A stretch of 64,000 nucleotides of DNA from Kuschelorhynchus macadamiae. Taxonomy: Eukaryota > Arthropoda > Insecta > Coleoptera > Curculionidae. Below are positions 60,996 through 64,000 of this stretch, piece after piece (position 1 is the first letter of the stretch; every line of letters starts with the position of its first letter). Below the pieces are notes generated by a model, which made no database searches, was not told the DNA's origin, and saw only the letters and a program-made list of their open reading frames with translations. The stretch is from the NCBI GenBank assembly GCA_030620095.1, contig JAUTXW010000110.1, positions 1,543,501 to 1,607,500 on the forward strand, written 5' to 3'. Made by a program: the position numbers and the translations under genes.

Positions 60996-61515
60996 TCGTT
61001 TAATAGCACTTGTCTCGAAATGACGTCATAGTCCATCAGTTGTACTACTTTTGTACAATTTTGGACATGACAATAACCCCCAAATATAATACAAAATAAA
61101 CGAAATTTTCGATGTATTTTCGGTTCGTATTTTGCTCATTTAGTGCCCTGAAGAAACTTTTTAGGACTGACTGAACTGGCGTGTTTTGTAGGTTAATAAA
61201 TTAGCCTATAACCTTAAAATTCTTGGAATAACTGTCACAATTAAGTCATGTTTGACAAAAAAACTAACAGATCAAACTTAATATAGGGCAACAATATAAG
61301 TTATCTTTATTACATTTTTACACCATAAGGAATCTCTCCTTAAGTATTGGCCCATGTTTTTTGAAACACCTTGTATAGACATTTTCTTACTTTACGTGTT
61401 TCTAAACTTCTATGAAGCGAAAGTTTCTTACGGAATACATTATGAGCTAAATTAATTACCAGAAATGTTATTTACTGATATTAAATAAAAAGTTTAAAAT
61501 TAACAACGTTTTTAG
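60996..61515. other. AT-rich spacer between CR1-like element and candidate exon
   Basis: No gene seen. Might include the 5' UTR of the CR1-like element (60,996-61,060 is less AT-rich). Confidence 0.4.
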
Positions 61516-61523
61516 TAATCCAG

Positions 61524-61668
61524 AAGATCTGGACAATAAAACCATTCACTTAGTTCACAATATCAACGGATGGACTCAAGACCAACTTGATCTTTTGGAG
61601 AAGATTAAAGAAGAATATGCTGGATATAGTGTTCATTTGATACTGTTGCGACCACTGTCTCAGAAACA
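61524..61668 (+). CDS. Candidate internal exon of a host gene
   Basis: Between an acceptor TAATCCAG (61,516-61,523) and a donor CA|GTAAGT (GT at 61,669-61,670) lies an open, non-repetitive frame: KDLDNKTIHLVHNINGWTQD, then QLDLLEKIKEEYAGYSVHLI, then LLRPLSQK. Composition is protein-like and no TE family fits. Entry phase 1 matches the exit phase of the exon at 39,360-39,516 on the same strand. An alternative acceptor four codons earlier (TTTTTAG at 61,509-61,515) would add an Asn-Pro-Glu but in a different phase. Without splicing at the donor the frame ends at TAA 61,670-61,672, so it could be a last exon. The product is unknown. Confidence 0.45.
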
Positions 61669-61920
61669 GTAAGTTACGAAATCATTCGGTATATTTAAAC
61701 AACATGAACAACAATCTGGCAACAGCGCGCTGTTATTACATCTTTTTTAGGGCAAAATATTTTTAATAATTTTCATAGGCAGTGATATTGATAAATAAAT
61801 GGTCTTTAATTGTTCTTGTCTTGTTTGCACATTAAATATAAGTAGTAAGTGCCAGAAATAGGTATGCTTATGGAATATGAAAAGCGTAATTTTTCTTATA
61901 ATAGATACCTTACTTACTCA
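61669..61920. other. Intron-like AT-rich sequence
   Basis: Nothing recognised. Confidence 0.35.
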
Positions 61921-61924
61921 CTTC

Positions 61925-62057
61925 CGGTTGCAGAAAGCTCAATTAAAGTTTAGAATGTTTAACGAAATGTCAAATCTGACAGCGAGTTCCTAGAGCTTGT
62001 CAAATCCGGAAGCTCCGTTAAATATTCTAAACAGCAATTAAGTTTTGTGCAACCGGC
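61925..62057. mobile_element. Small MITE-like hairpin element, copy 3
   Basis: Starts 'ccggttgcagaaagctcaat' and ends 'gttttgtgcaaccgg', with inner inverted blocks 'gtttagaatgtttaac' and 'gttaaatattctaaac'. Same family as 44,012-44,157 and 41,094-41,231. Here it sits alone, which gives the family limits. About 133 bp. Confidence 0.8.
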
Positions 62058-62304
62058 TGTAAGTAACTTAACTTGGTATTTACCTACGTAATATTTAATC
62101 TGCCCTAGGTATACCTAGGATAGGTTCATGATAAAAGTATGAAAATGCATGCCATAATAATAAAAAAACAACGAAATCATAACAATCCGGAAACACCTTA
62201 TCAAAGTTTACTGAATATAATATAAGTTCCCGCACTTCGACGAAAATTCCGATCTACCTATACCATTCTCCTCGCCGCAGCTGGTTCTCGGCAGTCCACG
62301 GTTT

Positions 62305-62310
62305 TCAGTT
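62305..62310 (+). promoter_or_regulatory. Candidate initiator (TCAGTT) in a GC-richer promoter-like region
   Basis: TCAGTT fits the arthropod initiator and lies 88 bases upstream of an ATG (62,393). 62,250-62,340 is markedly GC-richer than its surroundings ('cctcgccgcagctggttctc', 'gtgcgacgcgctggtgtgta'). Confidence 0.35.
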
Positions 62311-62392
62311 GTGCGACGCGCTGGTGTGTACACAGTGGATTTTGTTTACGATTAACATATTGTCGGTTGTTTGTACGTGGTAGACCAATAAA

Positions 62393-62485
62393 ATGCCCGT
62401 CGAATATTGTTCGGTGGATAGTTGTTTTTCAAAACGTGGAGGTGGATTATCGTTTTTTCGCTGTCGAAAGGATGAACCAAAATAG
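62393..62485 (+). CDS. Short THAP-domain-like N-terminus
   Basis: ATG at 62,393 encodes MPVEYCSVDSCFSKRGGGLS then FFRCRKDEPK and a TAG at 62,483-62,485. The pattern M-P-x-x-x-C-x3-C followed by a Gly-rich turn, SFF/R and a KDE matches the beginning of THAP zinc-finger domains (C2CH). The rest of the domain is not found downstream in any frame. It may be a first exon with a cryptic donor, a gene broken by the TAG, or a TE-derived (P-element or Harbinger-associated) fragment. The promoter-like region upstream favours a gene start. Confidence 0.4.
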   Translation: MPVEYCSVDSCFSKRGGGLSFFRCRKDEPK

Positions 62486-62756
62486 GCACCTACCTATTTT
62501 GGAATATAACATTATAATTTTTGTGCAATTTATTTTACGGACGAACGCTTTATGTCACCTTTAAAGCAACGTCTCCAGTACAATACGATTCCCACATTAT
62601 ACCTATCCAAAAAGTAGCTAAAATTTGAGGGGTAATATCTCCAGTGTGTCTGATTTTTCCGGAAAAACCCGAAAAACTAGTTTCTAAGGGATTTATTTCA
62701 TAAATAGTGTATGAGCACTACTGGTTTTAAAAATCCGTGACGAAGACGAGGCTTTT

Positions 62757-63210
62757 TACTTCCCTCGTAAAAGGAAAGTATTGTAATGGTGAAAAATCAC
62801 CCTCCGAGATTTTTTCAGATATTTACGTTTCAGGGGGCTTCTAGATACCGACAAACATGTGTTCTCCATTCTGTCGGTCTCTGTCCGTTCTCGGTATAAC
62901 TAGAACAAAATTTTGGTCAAAAATTAATGGTCATTATGAGATAATCTGGTAACATTTTGGTGAAAATCCAAAATGACTGTTAAAATGGCGGCCTAGTAAA
63001 TTGTTAAAAAAATATTACTAAAAAAACTACACCTCAAATTTTGCACAAAGTGTTACGTAGTAATCGAAGGGTAGAATTTTGGTACGAATCCGAGATGGCG
63101 TAACAAAATGGCGACCTAATAAAATATTTAAGTAAGAATTGATTTTGGTTTAGAAGTTAACTGTTAAAATTGTGAAACGAATATAAGACGGCGAAACAAA
63201 ATGGCGGATA
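62757..63210 (+). repeat. Family R interspersed repeat, + copy (truncated)
   Basis: Starts 'tttacttccctcgtaaaagg' with 'gtattgtaatgg' and 'ctagataccgacaaacatgt', then units with 'ggtaacattttggtgaaaat' and 'aaaatggcggcctag'. It breaks down after 63,205. Confidence 0.75.
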
Positions 63211-64000
63211 AATTATTACTTCTATATCTCTCAGAGATGGAAAACTATAATATCGGCAAAAAGAAATTTTTCTTGATTTAAAACGACCCAAAAAGTGTAA
63301 ACATATAATTTCGGCGAAATCTATTTTCTGTCTGTCTGTTAGTTTATGTGATAAATTTCAAAGGAATAATTGTGCTATCGAGTTTAAATTTGGTATATAG
63401 GTAGTAAACCATATGGTATTGAGTAAAATCGGAGTGGGGGATTAATTGATAAAAAAACAACAATTTTTTGTTAATAATTCCGTAATATGCCTTTTTATGG
63501 GTTTTGGGGTACTCAGATTTGGATCATAACACTTTGGTAAATAATAAGGGATAAAGGAAATAATAAATATAAAAGAGTTTTGTCTTGTTCTTGCAGCAAG
63601 AACAAGACATTTGCAAGAGTCTTGTGAAACACTACATATGCAACTTAAGTCCAATTTGAAAAAAATCTCTATCAGCAAAATTCAAACCACATCAACTTGA
63701 AATGGTGAATATACACAATTCACAAAGCCATAGCAAACCAAACTTCTTTTCTTTTTTAATCAGACACCCAGTGCATTTGTTGTATTTTGGAAAGTTTATT
63801 CGAAAAGCGGTTGGGTAATATCATATTTTATCCCATATTTACTTATACATGGTTTCATTGGTTTCCAAGTTGTCCATGCATACTTCAGAATGTGTACTCT
63901 TTAGCACCCTGTATAAGATAAACCAAAAAATATGGTGTTTTCGAATTGGCCTTTAAATAAGCTTAACAAAATAAAACGAATATACTCTGTGTCTTATTAA
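63211..64000. other. Unassigned right end, with a 29-bp palindrome
   Basis: No gene. 63,581-63,609 is a near-perfect palindrome (arms tgtcttgttcttgc and gcaagaacaagaca, one-base centre). 'caccctgtataag' at 63,905-63,917 again resembles a mariner-like end. Confidence 0.5.

Overview
The window is eukaryotic nuclear DNA, strongly AT-rich and packed with transposable elements (TEs). It is most likely from an insect. The evidence is Penelope-like, CR1-like, RTE-like and Jockey-type retroelements, several Tc1/mariner-type transposase relics and hAT elements, TCAGT-type initiators, and 'TACAGGGTGTCC' repeat ends that I associate with beetle genomes. Beetle is a guess. No rRNA, tRNA, CRISPR or prokaryotic operon structure was seen.

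Layout. 1-270 is the 3' coding end of an unidentified + strand gene with a poly(A) signal. 0.4-11 kb is AT-rich spacer with a hAT-like non-autonomous element (5583-6329, 8-bp target duplication) and a decayed DDE transposase (8.1-8.8 kb). 11.3-15.3 kb has a palindromic mariner-like element, a very long (AT)n tract and a 5'-truncated Penelope-like element flanked by inverted tail copies. 17.37-21.33 kb is a ~4-kb foldback element with 12 tandem ~145-bp units in one direction, a ~280-bp spacer, and 12 units in the opposite direction. 21.6-25 kb holds a Tc1-type transposase relic split by a non-LTR fragment, and a palindromic element split by a precise 1504-bp TG...CA insertion with CAAC duplications (solo-LTR-like). 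25.3-38.6 kb is dominated by an unnamed repeat family ('family R', internal ~120-150-bp degenerate units, TCTG run, 'aaaatggcggcc' motif), interrupted by an RTE-like retrotransposon, a Tc1-type transposase split by a second Penelope-like element, and a second hAT copy whose transposase is internally deleted. 39.3 kb has a plausible host first exon. 40.1-44.2 kb is a set of direct and inverted long repeats. 44.36-45.48 kb is a ~220-bp tandem array with the last unit inverted. 46.7-48.5 kb is a dead Jockey-type reverse transcriptase (RT) gene. 49.2-51.6 kb is one hAT element nested in another, both with 8-bp target duplications. 52.0-54.66 kb is a mariner/Tc1-type transposon with ~540-bp terminal inverted repeats (TIRs) and an intron-bearing dead transposase. 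56.0-61.0 kb is a near full-length CR1-like element (PHD-like finger, coiled coil and SGNH/esterase-like domain in ORF1; endonuclease and RT in ORF2). 61.5 and 62.4 kb may carry host exons, the second resembling the start of a THAP domain.

How it works together. Almost everything is layered transposon insertion. Several layers can be peeled off precisely because the interrupted element rejoins in register. The host contribution may be one + strand gene with exon 1 at 39,360-39,516 and a next exon at 61,524-61,668, with TEs filling the ~22-kb gap, but that link is only a phase-compatible inference.
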